A stretch of DNA of 64,000 nt, taken from positions 62,001 to 126,000 of the forward strand of contig JAWWNJ010000098.1 of assembly GCA_037176885.1 (NCBI GenBank), in the 5' to 3' direction. Below, piece after piece: positions 31,868-43,718 of the stretch. A program made the translations under genes and the position numbers. The DNA comes from Favolaschia claudopus (taxonomy: Eukaryota > Basidiomycota > Agaricomycetes > Agaricales > Mycenaceae). The notes below the pieces were generated by a model. That model searched no databases, was not told the DNA's origin, and saw only the letters and a program-made list of their open reading frames with translations. Position 1 is the stretch's first letter. The number at the start of each line of letters is the position of its first letter.

Positions 31868-32686
31868 TAAAACCCCGTGAATTTCCCTTAGCCGTTGTGT
31901 GAATTTGATGATTCACTGCATTTTCAAGGGAATTCGAATTCACGTAGTTGAACATTCACTTACCTGATTCACGTAGCTTGTATGGGTCCTGTCAAGTACG
32001 TGAATTTCCCCTGAACATATCGTGAATGAAATGTGTGAATCCGAGCTACTGGACTGGTATCCGAACTCCGTGAAATTCCCTCAAGAATCAAGTGAAGTAA
32101 TATACCCTCAAATTGGCCCAAAAAATGACATTCCAAGCTCCGGGACCATTCCTTGAAATTCACTCAACAACCCCGTGAAATTCATGGGGTCAAAGGTGGC
32201 CCGAGCAAGGTACATGGTTCTGGTCATCAGTACTGGTTATTTCCACATAAGGTAAAGACAGTCAATGCGAGGGAACTTTGTGACTTAGAATCAAAATAGT
32301 AGAGTAAATAGAATGTCAGAGTATTAGCGCAACAACAACTTGAAACAATCTGTAGAAGGAAGGCAACAGAGAGGACTGGTTGGCCCAAGCGGCAAATTAG
32401 CATTTTCACCCCTTTTGACTTGATTTTCATGGACTTGACAAGTGAAATATAAGAGTATTGTACATGAATAGGAACCAAGTGAATCCTTTTTCATGAGAAC
32501 TTCACATGAAATTCACTCCAAAACTAAGTGAATGAGCCCCATGAAACGTTCCATTCACTTAGTCCAACTACGTGAATTGAACTGGGTGAAATTCACAACT
32601 TTCCAGTGAAACTCACCTGGTTATCAGGTGAATTTCCCCCGAAAATGAGGTGAATCAACTAGGTGAAATTCACGGGGTTTGCCGGC
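31868..32686. mobile_element. TIR element with GTGAATTTCAC subterminal repeats, about 820 bp
   Basis: Ends AACCCCGTGAATTTC (about 31868) and, inverted, GAAATTCACGGGGTTT (to about 32686). Within about 300 bp of each end, copies of GTGAATTTC/GAAATTCAC recur at least a dozen times in both orientations, a pattern of subterminal transposase-binding repeats. No transposase is encoded. The right end abuts the broken Tc1 transposase, but the left flank does not continue that gene, so it is not a simple insertion into it. Confidence 0.7.
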
Positions 32687-33136
32687 CACAGTGTCTGAGA
32701 ATATCACCGCCCGCCAATCCTCCGGTGTCCAATAACAATGCTGTTCCGCCCATTCTTTTCGCTTCCTCCGGTGGGCTGGTGTCAACAAGGGTCGAGATTG
32801 ACGCACATAGGCGTTCAATCCTTGTTTTTTGAGGGCAGCGCGGATCGTATCGACGTGCAAATGGGGGAAATATTTCCTCTGCAAGTCCGAAGCATTCTTG
32901 GCTTTGCCTGAAGAGAGCAATCTGAGTGCTTTACGGATGTCCCGCTCGTCTATTTTACGTGGGCGACCTTGCCTGGGAGTCTTTGCGTCAAAATTGTGGG
33001 TTGGTCCGTAGCGGGCATTGATTCTGGAGACAGTAGAGGGCGCGACATTTTCCTTTTCCGCCACGTCCCGATTTGACCAGCCAGCCTCCTTCAGCGCGAC
33101 AATAGCTGATTTCTTTGTGGCAGAGGTGTCGCACAT
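32687..33136 (-). pseudogene. Tc1/mariner-like transposase, N-terminal part
   Basis: Starting at the ATG, 33136: an HTH domain (KKSAIVALKEAGWSNRDVAE, KENVAPSTVSRINARYG), a linker GRPRKIDERDIRKALRLL, a second HTH (YFPHLHVDTIRAALKKQGLN), then KRKEWAEQHCYWTPEDWRAV and IFSD, where the D is the first of the DDE/D triad. Immediately after IFSD the sequence changes into the GTGAATTTCAC element and the rest of the catalytic domain is absent. The preserved part has no stop or frameshift, so the loss is recent or came with an element-mediated deletion. Confidence 0.82.
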
Positions 33137-35516
33137 GATGTAGAGAATGAGTTGTATGCAGAGAGAGCAGAGTTGAGAGCGTCGTTGTGGTGGTTGGGAT
33201 TAAACAATGTGACAGCTGTCAAACAAGGGAAAACAATTGGATCACGTGTGCGCGATGATCACACTCTCTTGCCACAACACCGCCCAATTGGACCTCAAGC
33301 ATTTATGTGTAGAAAGGGTACATGGTAAGGTACTTGATACGCTATCTACTTTAGAAACTCCTCTCACACTCCAGCCTCAGTGTCAACCCAAAGTTTTAGA
33401 ACCCGGTAATCCAATACTAGTGTACTACGATCGAATTACCTGTGGTCTTCCCACTTTCCTCTGAATACATTTGTAGGGCCTTGTTGATAGAGGAAACGAG
33501 CCCTGAAATTACAAAAGGTCAATGTGAGATGGGGTGTGAACAAAGATATGCCTGAACGTTGGCACTGCTCTATCAGAAGTCCTTCAAGCACGACCTTCTC
33601 AAGACCCCCCAATTCCTCTGAGTTTGACTGAAGTACGAAACCGGTGAGATAATGTCAATACGTGTGTACATAAGCCCGGGCGAGATGTACCGATGGTATC
33701 GAGCTCATAGAGCTGAGATTTCCTGGAGCTGACATCATGGGTGTGGCAATCCGGAGTATATGAATCGGATAAACATCGCCAAACAGGTACCATCATTGAT
33801 GAGATCATTAATATCTCAGATTGACCAACATGACTTCTAGGGGCGTTGGCGAGAGTCAGAAAGTAGGTTTTGCAATGCCGGTGCCCGGCTTACAGTAAAG
33901 GGAGGGCTTGCGCGATTCTGAGTTCCGTGTACTCATTTATAATCAATTGAATATTCTGGTAGAAAAGATTAGTCTTCAAATACAAATTCACTAAAGTCCA
34001 TTCCATAAGTATCTAAGCTGTGCACACCAAAGTCCCAGATCAAGGGCTTCATGTCAATGGCCGGGAGGTGAGGTTGAGGTAGCTTGAGGTGATGGCCCAT
34101 CAACCTCGCTCGACCTCAAGTGACGTCACTTCACCCTCTATCCCGGTGTCGAGACTCGAAAAAGACCGGCCGTGACTTAATCGCACCACGAGTACAGTGG
34201 TGGCGAAAAATAATGCAACACAGGTATTTTCAGGCTTTTGAGGCAGAAAGGTAGTAAATTGACCCAGACCAAGTGCTAGGCACGTCATATGGAACACTGA
34301 GCACTTCACCCTATTACTATACCGCCGGAAATCATTTCACAATCACCCCCTGTTCCCACCTCTTTTCAACAGTGAGTTGCACCGGAAAATAGTATTGGTA
34401 TGATGAATCGCTGTTGTAATCGCTGTTGTAAAGAGTTGGGTACAGGGGGTGACTGTAAAATGATTTCAGGCGGAAGTGCCTTATATGGTAATGAGCCAAA
34501 ATGCCCAAAAAATCCCAAATGTTGCATGTTTCATGCTTGTGTTAAACAAGGGAATCGTGGCCCAGAGAACCTAAGTGTTGAAAAAACAAACAGCTGAGTC
34601 GAGATATGGAACAAAACCAAGGTCGTAGACAAGTCGACGGATCCGCAGAGGTCGACGAGTGAAGGAGCCCAGAAGCCTTGAACGAATCCATAATCTTGAA
34701 CGGGTCTCCAAGGGTGTGCGGAAACTAAAAAAAAATACCTAGGGCGGTTTTTTTTGGACAGGAGGCGAAGGTGGCGGCAACGAAAGCGGAGCAGGAGGCA
34801 AGAAAAACGCCCTAACGGCTGAAAACGGTCGAAAGACTGACCGCCCGAGACTTATTCGCACCACGAGTAGTATAAACCTTCTGTAACTTGCGGAAATCCT
34901 TGAATTGTCTTTGCTGCCGCCGCGGACACCAGAGTGCGAAATGGAAGGGAATGCGCTGGCCTGTGTTGTTCCCACGCCTGGCCCATTACCTCATTCTTGC
35001 CCTTTTCGGATCTGTCTCGCCAAAATATTCCGTCACTCTTCCATCATTAAATTTAGAGAGTTTGCGGTGAGCCACCCGGAGCCACCCGGTGGCTCTAACG
35101 GCATGCGGTTCCGAGCGGCTACGTCATACGGTGGCTGGTTTGGTGGCTCGCAAAACAACCGGAACGTCAACACCACAACAGCGCCGAGGGCTTGCATGGC
35201 CCCTTCAAGAGGATGAAGGTATGACTGGCCGACGAGCTCGTCATCCCCGAGACGCAATGCATACGCACGCGTCCTGCGCACCGTCGCTACTGTATACGCC
35301 GGTGCTGCGCTCGTCGCGCGCGCACACATTTCACTGGTACGTGGCCATTGCTTCGGCCTTGCTCCTCACTCACTCACTGTTTCCATCTACACAGTAAATC
35401 AAATATATTCTTTAGCTAGCACGGATGTGTTACTGTGCGTGAATCAATTCAAGTATCTCCCTTTTTCCTATGTCGCTTGCTGCCAAGCTCCTTGTGGTCC
35501 ACCCTGTCGCGATGCT
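33137..35516. other. No gene; repeat fragments
   Basis: The segment around CCATCATTGATGAGATCATT (33789-33808) resembles 44089-44108 inside the TIR element there. The segments 34140-34195 and 34815-34872 share CGCACCACGAGTA and neighbouring bases. 34022-34130 has several TTGAGGT/ACCTCAA units. No coding support. Confidence 0.45.
34140..34195. repeat. Direct repeat pair with 34815-34872
   Basis: Both copies contain GAGACT/AGACTGACC-type sequence leading to a GACTTA(A/T)TCGCACCACG core and GAGTA. Probably ends of two related MITEs whose other ends are not visible. Confidence 0.45.
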
Positions 35517-35925
35517 CAGTGTTGCGGAGGTCAGGTCAGCTACTTGACCTGACCCGAGGGTCAAGACTCAAGGGTCAGGTCAAGGTCAGGTCAAGAGGGG
35601 GTTGACCTTCTTGACCTTTGGGCCTATTAATTATTTAATTATGTATTTAGTAATGGCTCGAGGCAGGAGGCTCTTTACAATGTTCAGATGTACTTCTGTG
35701 GCCTGTTTCCGAGGTCTTTTGCTGCACGGTCCACCGCCAGCACAAAATCGAGCTCAATCCACCATGAGAACTGATGCGATGTCCGCTTATGGAGGAGAGC
35801 CAAACATCAACAAATTGATCTGACCCACGCTGACCCGGGGTCAAGGTCAGGTCAACTAGAGCCTGGTTGACCGTTGACTCTTGAAGCTTGACCCAAGGTC
35901 AAGACCCGGGTCAACCGCAACACTG
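35517..35925. mobile_element. hAT-like MITE with GGTCAAGGTCAGG repeats, about 410 bp
   Basis: Ends CAGTGTTGCGG and CCGCAACACTG. Just inside each end are many GGTCAAG/GGTCAGG units and their complements. CGATGCT occurs directly left of the element and again 4 bp beyond the right end, so a target duplication is likely but offset. A lone matching terminus (CTGTTGCGGGGTCGGGTCAA) is at 39662-39681. Confidence 0.7.
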
Positions 35926-36143
35926 GCGCCGATGCTGACACTTCCCTCGTCCACCTGTTCCCGGGCATGCAAGCTCCTCCCCACACTGAGCGTGCGCGCA
36001 CCGGCGGCGGCCCCTCTTCGCCTTCTCGCTCTCTGCCGCTATACTGGGTCGTTTCGACGACCGCTCGCCGCCGCCGTCATTTGTGCCGAAATCGAGAACA
36101 AGCTGTCGTTGCGCAGTTGCGATGAGTGCTTGTGTGTAAGTTA

Positions 36144-36287
36144 TAACGAATCGGCACGTTACAGCGGTCACGTGGCCGAACTGGGGTAACTTGGACCCAG
36201 AAACGGACGTGAGACGAAGGGACAGATAGTCTAACGGTTATGCGGGTGCGACTCCCGCATGTTCCATTTTCGCCTGTTGTTACATTT
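36144..36287 (+). repeat. 144-bp perfect direct repeat, copy 1
   Basis: Opens with the hairpin-forming GTAACG..CGTTAC and contains the tRNA-like mini-hairpin at 36219. Copy 2 is at 36374-36517, a spacing of 230 bp, with no difference seen by eye. Confidence 0.85.
36219..36265 (+). ncRNA. tRNA-like mini-hairpin lacking an anticodon arm, copy 1
   Basis: GGGACA and TGTTCC pair as an acceptor-like stem; GATAGTCTAACGGTTA resembles a D-arm/A box; ATGCGGG-TGCGACT-CCCGCAT resembles a T-arm/B box. The anticodon arm is absent, so this is not a normal tRNA. It may be a tRNA-derived pol III promoter module. Transcription is unproven. Confidence 0.4.
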
Positions 36288-36373
36288 GGTGGAACATCAG
36301 TGAGTCGTGTTCGACTCCCGCAGCTGGCATAAGTTTGCCGAGCTTCCGCAGAACCTCGGCAGGAGGGCGGATG

Positions 36374-36517
36374 TAACGAATCGGCACGTTACAGCGGTCA
36401 CGTGGCCGAACTGGGGTAACTTGGACCCAGAAACGGACGTGAGACGAAGGGACAGATAGTCTAACGGTTATGCGGGTGCGACTCCCGCATGTTCCATTTT
36501 CGCCTGTTGTTACATTT
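36374..36517 (+). repeat. 144-bp perfect direct repeat, copy 2
   Basis: Identical by eye to 36144-36287. It ends in a palindrome, TTACATTTTAATGTAA (36510-36525), where the orientation of the following tRNA-like unit flips. Confidence 0.85.
36449..36495 (+). ncRNA. tRNA-like mini-hairpin, copy 2
   Basis: Identical to the unit at 36219-36265. Confidence 0.4.
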
Positions 36518-36539
36518 TAATGTAACGACTGAGTAAAAT

Positions 36540-36587
36540 GGAACGTGCCGGAATTGCACGTGGCACAACCGTTGGACTATCCGTCCC
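36540..36587 (-). ncRNA. tRNA-like mini-hairpin, diverged inverted copy
   Basis: On the minus strand GGGACG pairs with CGTTCC, and GTGCC with GGCAC; GATAGTCCAACGGTT keeps the A-box-like part. Relative to the other two copies the paired positions changed together (ACA/TGT to ACG/CGT), which hints at selection on the fold. Confidence 0.4.
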
Positions 36588-36589
36588 AT

Positions 36590-39317
36590 CATACAAGTCT
36601 GTTACAGCAGCCAACCCCCCGTTTCTCGGGTGACGAAGCCGGCTCGGCCGGGGTTGATTCGTAAGCGGATCACCGATTGAACGATGTCAGATCAACGCCA
36701 ACGTACGCTACAGAATGTGAGTTGCAGTTTCTGATCGAGGCTGAGAGGAACATACGGTCCGCATTGTAGTCCAACTCAACAGGCTCGTGCTCAATAGCAG
36801 GAAGACACCCCGATTGTCGCTCCGAGTCCTATAAGAGCTCGTGAATCGGTGCTAATTCTCGCCGAGGTTCAGTGTTGCACGAGTAGTTTTCCACTGCAAC
36901 GACTTCTTGTGATGGCGTTCGAGGTGCTCTGCTACATAGAACCGCTTGCTCGCAACGCTTGGAGGCTGGTCCAAGGCTTACGTGCGCTAGCGACAGCGTG
37001 CGAATGGTCTATGTCGGCCCTTGCCTTATCAGGCAAGAGCCAACAACGGGCTTATGCAAAACGTCTCCTTTTCAGCAGAGGAACATTTTGGCAAGAGGGA
37101 TTTTCGAAATTTAAATATTTGAAGGAGTTATAAATTTTCACCCCACCCAATTTGGCACTACAGGCCAAAATTGGATTTTTTTGGCCTCCGGAAGGTTCAA
37201 TATACAGCAATATTGAGCAGTCTACCTCTCTCTAAGTGCTCACTACACCCAAGATCGCACTGTAGGTACGTCAAAAGTTCCCTCCAAAAGCACCACATTC
37301 AGTCAAATTTCAGGCTGAAACAGCGTATTTCAAAAAAAATTCGGTCTCCGGCCGATTTGGCACTAGTGCAAAGGAGGTGGTGACTAAGTGACGCGCACCA
37401 TAGCACATGAGCCTGAAAAGGGCTCATGGCTTATGTCTGTTGTCGGCAGCAAAAAGAGAGGGGAGAAAGGAGGAAAAAGAGGGAGACTATTGTATATATC
37501 TGAAGCCTGTTCAGTTGATTTTCCGTGCCAAATTTTGCCTCCCAGAAGCTCTAGAAAATCGACGAGAAAAGATAATTGACATGAAGCCCTTTTTTTATTT
37601 TTATTTTTTTTATTCCAATTTATTTGCCCATCACCGCGTACGGTATGTCAGGCATCGTCTGCATGGTACAGTCTGCTATATACGAAGAGAGTTGCGGCCG
37701 TCTATCATGATTGTCTGTGATATCATGCTCGACACCCCAACATTAGGAGTGACGAGCGGTGGCGCATAGCACCGTAAAAGAGAGGTCCGTGAGGTCTAGA
37801 AAATATAATAAGTGACCGACGGCATAAGCTATTTGGCGTCTAGGCCTCCGGTGAAGGCAGGCACTGGTAAGTAAGATAGAGGAAGGGGACGAGGAGCCAT
37901 GTTTTGGAGCTGGACTACTGCGCTTTGTGATCCTTCTTGTAGAGTGTTACCCGGCATCGAGTCCCAAAGAGTAAGGCTCCTTGTGTTAACAAGAAGTCCG
38001 CTTCTGCTTTCGTGGTCACGGAGATCCGTACAGGAGCAGTATCCCGCGTGTTCAGCTGCTCGTCGCTGCACATGTATCGGAAGTCGCAAATTTCACCGTG
38101 GTATCCACCCTTTCGTAGCTAGTCTTCAACCGTGCTTTAATCACTGCCGTCGCGGGAAGGGATGGGGGCAGCGTGAGCGACAACATTGTGCCAAGTTCCC
38201 CCCGCTTGGATCCGGATCGCTTCGTCGACTCCGAGGATGGGCCGCAAAATTCTCCATGTATTGATTGAACATTTCTCAACGCGTTCGGCATCGAAATTCT
38301 CGTCGTGAACAAGTGTGACCGCCAGATTACCGTGAGGAGTCCATCAGACTCCAGCAACCTGGAGCCCAGCAATGTATGGTCTGCGGGTGAGAATCGAGAA
38401 TATCTTGGTTGTGTGTGGGCGCTCAGCAATTTTGGTTGATAAACCATCGAGGCGTAAGACAAAGTGGGGGGAAGTAGCAAGGGGATCCAACGATAAGAGA
38501 AAAAGATATCACCTACAAAAGTTTTTTCCTGGCCGTCGGCTGGTCCCCCCCTCCCCGCCTCCTGCCATATCGGGAAGGAGATTCCCACTGTTGTCACGGG
38601 CCACCGCTCCCGATCAGCGGTGCACACCAAATTTCAACCAAATTCGCCAAGTTTTGGCGCAGTTCGGAGTATAGTGCGAGAATCTTAAGCACTTACTGTT
38701 CAATTGACCCTTCTTAATTAGTAGAAGTCATTCAAACCTCCCTAGACACAAACTGAGAAGAATGAAATAATTGATACTATTTAATATACCGTGCAAAGCA
38801 ACGTTGAGTGCGAACTAAATGATAATTGAGCTCTAGGGCTCTTTACGATGCTTTTTTTTGGCGGAGTGCACGTGTCGCGCGTCCACCCCTACGTGAATTT
38901 CACGCCTTCAAAGCAGTCTCGATGATACTAAAATGAATTTCGCGTCAAAATTTAAACCCAAGTTGAATGAAGGTGGCTGGTTGTCATTGTCGTCGTCGTC
39001 GGAGCATTTCCCTACGCTGTATCGGCGACGAGGCTTCCCCATCGTGCTCGTCCTCATATTGCGACACATGTTGCATGGTGGGAGAGGGCAAGTGGCTTGA
39101 AGTGCGAAAAGATCAGATATCTGTCAAACTACCTGGCAGGCTCGGCACTCAGTCGGAAGTAGCCGGAGCATGTCGCGTCGTGTATTGTGTCTGAAAATTG
39201 GCTGGAGGACTCGAGGTGGTCAACTTTATTGTGTAGGAACACTAAAATACTTAATCCCGCGTGTTTTCAAGGCAAAAACCTTTGACCTACAAAAGTTTTT
39301 TTTTTCGACTCCGGGTG
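36590..39317. other. No gene recognised
   Basis: A 192-aa minus frame at 38052-38630 has no recognisable motif and overlaps equally good frames on the other strand. 37373-37399 reads GGTGGTGACTAAGTGACGCG then CACCA, a lone end of the TGGTGCG family seen at 7313. ACCTACAAAAGTTTTTT at 38510-38527 recurs at about 39287-39303. Confidence 0.45.
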
Positions 39318-39335
39318 CCCCCCCCCCCCCCCCCC
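39318..39335. repeat. Poly-C tract, 18 bp
   Basis: Uninterrupted run of C after CCGGGTG. Length may be unreliable in the assembly. Confidence 0.8.
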
Positions 39336-42238
39336 TACATGATGTCATCAATTCTTATCGTTGGACCCCCTTGGGAAGTAGGACTGTTGCCGGGCTCTGC
39401 AGCCGGTACCATGAACGGGGCGGGGGCTACAGTCCGACGAGCTGCAGCGGCATATGTGGGTCTGTGCCGGTCCGTTCCTTTGCAGCTCTTGGATAGGTAG
39501 GCCAGTGTGTGTGTTTGCTTAATGATTGCTTGCCTCTCTTCCTTTCTCCTCTCAATGTTCAATATCGCGTTGATATCACAACAAAATCATGGTATTTCTT
39601 GGACTCTCTCTTGCACTTGCACAAGACTTGCCATTGAAGTTGCCAAAGACTCTTGCTCACTGTTGCGGGGTCGGGTCAAGGTCGGGTCAACTCGGTGCTT
39701 CCTCTGAAGGGGTCAAGTATATTACATAATCGTCAGAATCACTGGTGAAATTGATTCCACCACGCTATCTTGACGCTGTCTGCGTAAGGAAATCTGGCTC
39801 GATACTGATGGCGGTGGTAAATACCGGTATCCAGATACCGGCGGAGTTTGAATTTTCGGCCCGCCGGTCCCTGCGCTCCGGGCACTGACAACGGCGCTGA
39901 ACAGCGGGCAGAAAAATTGCAGGGCCTGGTATAGGCCACACCCACCAGCCCCATGTTAAGGAGGTATACTCCACCTGTCTCAGTTTGTGTTTTCATACAG
40001 AGTTTTCCAACCAATGCAGGGTGAGATATAATGCAGGCTTTGCCAAGTGGGACAAAATTCCGCATGTCAATCTTATTCAAAGCTTGTTCAAGAATCAAAG
40101 CACCACCATGAAGGCGCGTTCGCGCCAGCCAGCGACTCGTTGAGGCCGCCAAAGTTGCTCAAATGGCTCCAAAACATGGAATAAGTAAGTATAAATGCTG
40201 GGGAAATCATCCCAAACACTCACCGCAGTTCAAATCAAGCGGAACCAGGGGCTTCCTCGAGTTATGTCCGGATTCTACAACGATTATGGACTCCCAAGTG
40301 ATTAAATTAACCATCCACAGAGACTGAGAATGGAAACCCCGCACCTACTATAATATTGTGACGCAGATAGACTCGGAGCCTGGAAGCAGCCTCGAAACAA
40401 CACCAAGTTGAGAAGAGTGCAGATATTGACATACCCAGAATATACACCACAGCAATCACTGATTATGCCTTGCATAGGTTGTAGGTCTGGACAAAGCAAA
40501 ATGCGTTGATCATTGTGAGTTTGAAAATTTCAAGCAATGATAGAGGTCCTAAAGTCAGTCAACTCGAAGCAAGCTGCAAGGAAAGGAAGCCGAGACTCCG
40601 AGAATCATAGCATAAAATATATCTGAGTGATATGAGTTCAATTTAAACTTAACTTACTTAAGTTTAGACACGGGCTCGATGAGGAGGTGTGCTGCTCCTG
40701 TCCAGTATTCTGGCTGAGGGATAAGAGAATTAGTGAAAGGAAAGCAATCTCAAACCAGGCAACCAGCAAGAGGCACAGCAGATTCAGAGGCTCAAAGTCG
40801 ATTCGGATTGTTCGGACTGGAAAATCATCGGAGCAAAAATCCGTGATTGTGCCTTGCCGTGTCGGATCGTGTATTTCAAAGTCCGTCAGTATATTGCCGG
40901 GAAGAAAGAAAAGCTGAAAAGAAACTAACCGCTGGCTAGATAGCGGTTTAAAAAAGATTAGAGCCTCTTCAAGGCTAGTAAACACTCCTCAATTATTTGC
41001 ATGAATTAAGCACACCTCTGGAAGATCCAAGAAAACCTTTCCGCTATCTGGCTCGGAGATGTGACAAAAAGGGAACGACTTTGACAGCGGTCAAAAGTTC
41101 CCGGCAATCTCCTTGAAATTCCCTCCCTTTTTTTCGTTTCTTTATTTCTTTATTTTTTTTATTTTCGCCCACCGACACCAGTATCGAGCCGGGAATCTGT
41201 GGATTGAACCCAGAAAAAAATTTGTTACTTATTCGGACGTTGACAGCTCGTGAGAACATACCATACCGGGAATGGCTGTACGATAACAGATTCCCAAATC
41301 AAGTAATAATTTTTTTGTCTCTAACTCAGTACTCACTGTGCCCCTCATTGCCAATGGAGTGGAATCCTACTCCGATTTCATTGTAGTTTCATATTCTGAC
41401 CAGATTCAAAATTTCTAGAATGCAAAGGCCCTTGCCTTGAACACAATATAATGTGGTAAGATCAATGCCATTGACAAACACCAACATACTGTAGGGGGTC
41501 TATCTTTGATCTCCGTTGACAGATCACCCCTTGTTCTTGAGATCAATTAACGTGCTCGAGCCGCTGCAAGCGGCTATGGTACACGACATGCCGACACAAC
41601 TGACTACATGATTAATCGTTTCCAGTCCGTCCTTTCCTCCCACGTCACCCTTTTCATACAACCAATCAACTCCCAGTGCCCCGGGCATGAAGTCCCGGTC
41701 CGACGGCCTTTGGCCAGTGCTTGCCCTTGGGCAGAGGTGTCCGGTGGGGAGTCTGAGCGTGGTCGACGCTGGCCCACATTATTTTTGCTTGTGCCAGTGA
41801 TGGTTGAGAACAAACGTGACATACGTGGACGGTGCATGCAGCGTTCCAGGGCCCTCACCACTGATACATTGGGGCCCCAAAGGTATTCAACGGGTTCTAA
41901 ATGGGCCTCTTAGGCGCCCTGTAGTTTCAAATAGGCAAATCTCGACGATTACTGTAGCACTTTGTATGGGTGAAACAGACCCTCGAGCGTGACTGGAAAC
42001 GCTACGCATGGAAACCGGAAACGCCCTCAGCGTTATGCGTGACATCATAGATTTTTGGAAACGGGCGGGCAAACACCGATAAAATCTATTTCCATTCTGG
42101 GCAATTTTTAGCTCTCGTTTATGCTTTCTTTGTATCCATAGCCCTTTGTGATTGCATTTCTCCTGCTACGGGCTCCGTAATACGCAAGTAATACACCTAT
42201 TTTCTTTTTTTTTTTCATGAACACTGCGCCGTGGCGCA
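39336..42238. other. No gene recognised
   Basis: A 137-aa minus frame at 39739-40152 (containing RNFVPLGKACIISHPALVGK) is the best coding candidate but matches no family I know. The rest is short frames and T-rich runs (41128-41165, 42201-42217). Confidence 0.4.
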
Positions 42239-42252
42239 CGCTCAGACACCTA
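42239..42252. repeat. Target-site duplication, left copy
   Basis: CGCTCAGACACCTA, repeated exactly at 43719-43732 on the other side of the ORF1-only element. Confidence 0.92.
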
Positions 42253-43718
42253 TAATAATAATAAAGTTCCATTTTTATAGTAACTGGACGCCGTTTACGG
42301 CGTATGATGCTACTCTAAACATGAGATTCTACTATTGATTGCATTTATATGGGTGGGAGTGGTTTTCATGGGTTCAGTAGGAGTAATCCCGGGGGTGAGG
42401 GAGAGCAGGGAATTTGTGGATACGTGAGGGGTCTGGGAGCAAGAGGAAGGGGCAGGGATTGGCATTGGGGAAATTAATCCGTGGGGAAAAACGGCCCCGA
42501 TGCATGGTGCTCGGCCGCGATGCGTCGAAGAATCGACTGACGGACGGGACATGCAGGATCGGTGGATCGGTGCTGCCCGCCGCATCCCCGGAGGGCGCAT
42601 TTGAGCACGATATGGGTGCATCCAGAGGAATTGGCACGACAGGGAGTCTTGTGGGGGCAGCGGCAGTTCGAAGTGGGGTGGTCAGAAGCGCAGGTGCCGC
42701 AAACAGAAGGTCGTTTGCACTGCGCGGCTATATGTCCAAAACGGTAACAGTTAAAGCACTGCATGGGCTGCGGGCAATACTTCTCGGTGCGATGGAGGTG
42801 ACCGTGAAGAGCGAGCTTATTCGTAATGAAGTAATTCGCCACATCCCGATCATTGAAGTGCAGAACCAATGACGAGAATTTCTTGGTCTTTCGAACCTGC
42901 TCGCTGGAACGGCGTCCGATCCAGTGAACTCGGACCAGACTCTCGTGGTCGACTTCATTCGTATCTGCTAGCTCCAGAATGTCGTTCTCCCACGAGTCAT
43001 TGCTCGCATCCAAAGTGCCATTACCAACATTGAAGCCAGTGGGGACACGATGCATGACAACAGCGTAGGAGGGGAAACGAAATTGGAGCAGACTGGAGAA
43101 TGCGGGCAGCCAGTCGTTGAGGTATTCCTGAAGGACCTCTACCTCTTCGACTCTCGCGAGTGTAAGACGGATGTCTCCGTTGCGATATTTCGCAACAGCA
43201 CGAGCCGATGGGTGGATAGGGGAGTCAAACTCCATCTGGTTCATGAGTGCATTGAACTGTTGTTGGATTGCGAAGTGGGTGTCGTTGGCGAACGCCTTGT
43301 GGAGGCGATCTTTCGGGGTCAATATGAGATCACGTGATGTGTCACGGGTGACGTGGGAAGGGGCGAGTGACGTGGCGGGTGAGCTGGCGGCGACAGAAGC
43401 ATAGGATTTGTCTGGGGTGCTGGTGGATGCAGGAGTGGTTTGGGTGGTCAAAGTGGGTAGGGATTCCAGTTTCGTCATAATGGTGTCCAGTTTTGTGGTC
43501 AGGGACTCGATGCGGGTGGTATTTGAGTTGGCAGCAGGCTGCTGTACAAGTGCGGCGGCAAGCGCTCGAATGGTATTCCAGTCGGCAAGAGGAACGGTGC
43601 AGGATTTAGCATTGGTAGTTTTGGGAAGTTTAACAGCGTAGATTATTTTGTGAAGATTCTGGATGGTAGCGCTGGGAAGCGCCCTCGGTGCAGATGGTGG
43701 TACCGGATCAAGAGGCAT
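42253..43718 (-). mobile_element. ORF1-only LINE-like retroelement, copy 2
   Basis: Exactly 1466 bp between 14-bp target duplications. On the minus strand the first base is the A of the ATG and the last bases are a (TTA)n tail following the perfect stem ACGCCGT-AA-ACGGCGT (42288-42303). The same length and limits as 11989-13454 show that the element is a discrete retrotransposed unit rather than a random 5' truncation. Confidence 0.9.
42474..43718 (-). CDS. ORF1 gag-like nucleic-acid binding protein, 414 aa, copy 2
   Basis: Intact frame from MPLDPVPPSAPRALPS to a stop at 42474. It shares with the copy at 11989 the core RVHWIGRRSSEQVRKTKK, FNDRDVANYFITNKLALHG and the Cys/His cluster CFNCYRFGHIAAQC, CGTCASDHPTSNC, CGGQHRSTDPAC. 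Differences are spread as single substitutions (for example LTGVDEVEVLRDNLDGW against LARVEEVEVLQEYLNDW) without any indel. All cysteines and histidines of the knuckles are kept. A role in binding the element RNA is inferred from LINE ORF1 proteins. There is no RT in cis. Confidence 0.85.
   Translation of the reverse strand: MPLDPVPPSAPRALPSATIQNLHKIIYAVKLPKTTNAKSCTVPLADWNTIRALAAALVQQPAANSNTTRIESLTTKLDTIMTKLESLPTLTTQTTPASTSTPDKSYASVAASSPATSLAPSHVTRDTSRDLILTPKDRLHKAFANDTHFAIQQQFNALMNQMEFDSPIHPSARAVAKYRNGDIRLTLARVEEVEVLQEYLNDWLPAFSSLLQFRFPSYAVVMHRVPTGFNVGNGTLDASNDSWENDILELADTNEVDHESLVRVHWIGRRSSEQVRKTKKFSSLVLHFNDRDVANYFITNKLALHGHLHRTEKYCPQPMQCFNCYRFGHIAAQCKRPSVCGTCASDHPTSNCRCPHKTPCRANSSGCTHIVLKCALRGCGGQHRSTDPACPVRQSILRRIAAEHHASGPFFPTD

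Noticed and set aside
36219..36265. Ordinary tRNA gene
   Set aside because: No anticodon arm and only 47 nt, so it cannot be a standard tRNA.
36144..36590. CRISPR-like array
   Set aside because: Only two direct repeats of 144 bp with one spacer, in a eukaryotic context; no Cas genes.
38052..38630. 192-aa minus frame
   Set aside because: No recognisable motif and competing frames on the other strand; kept only as a remark in the intergenic entry.
39318..39335. Poly-C run as a functional element
   Set aside because: A simple homopolymer without a partner or context; length may be an assembly artefact.
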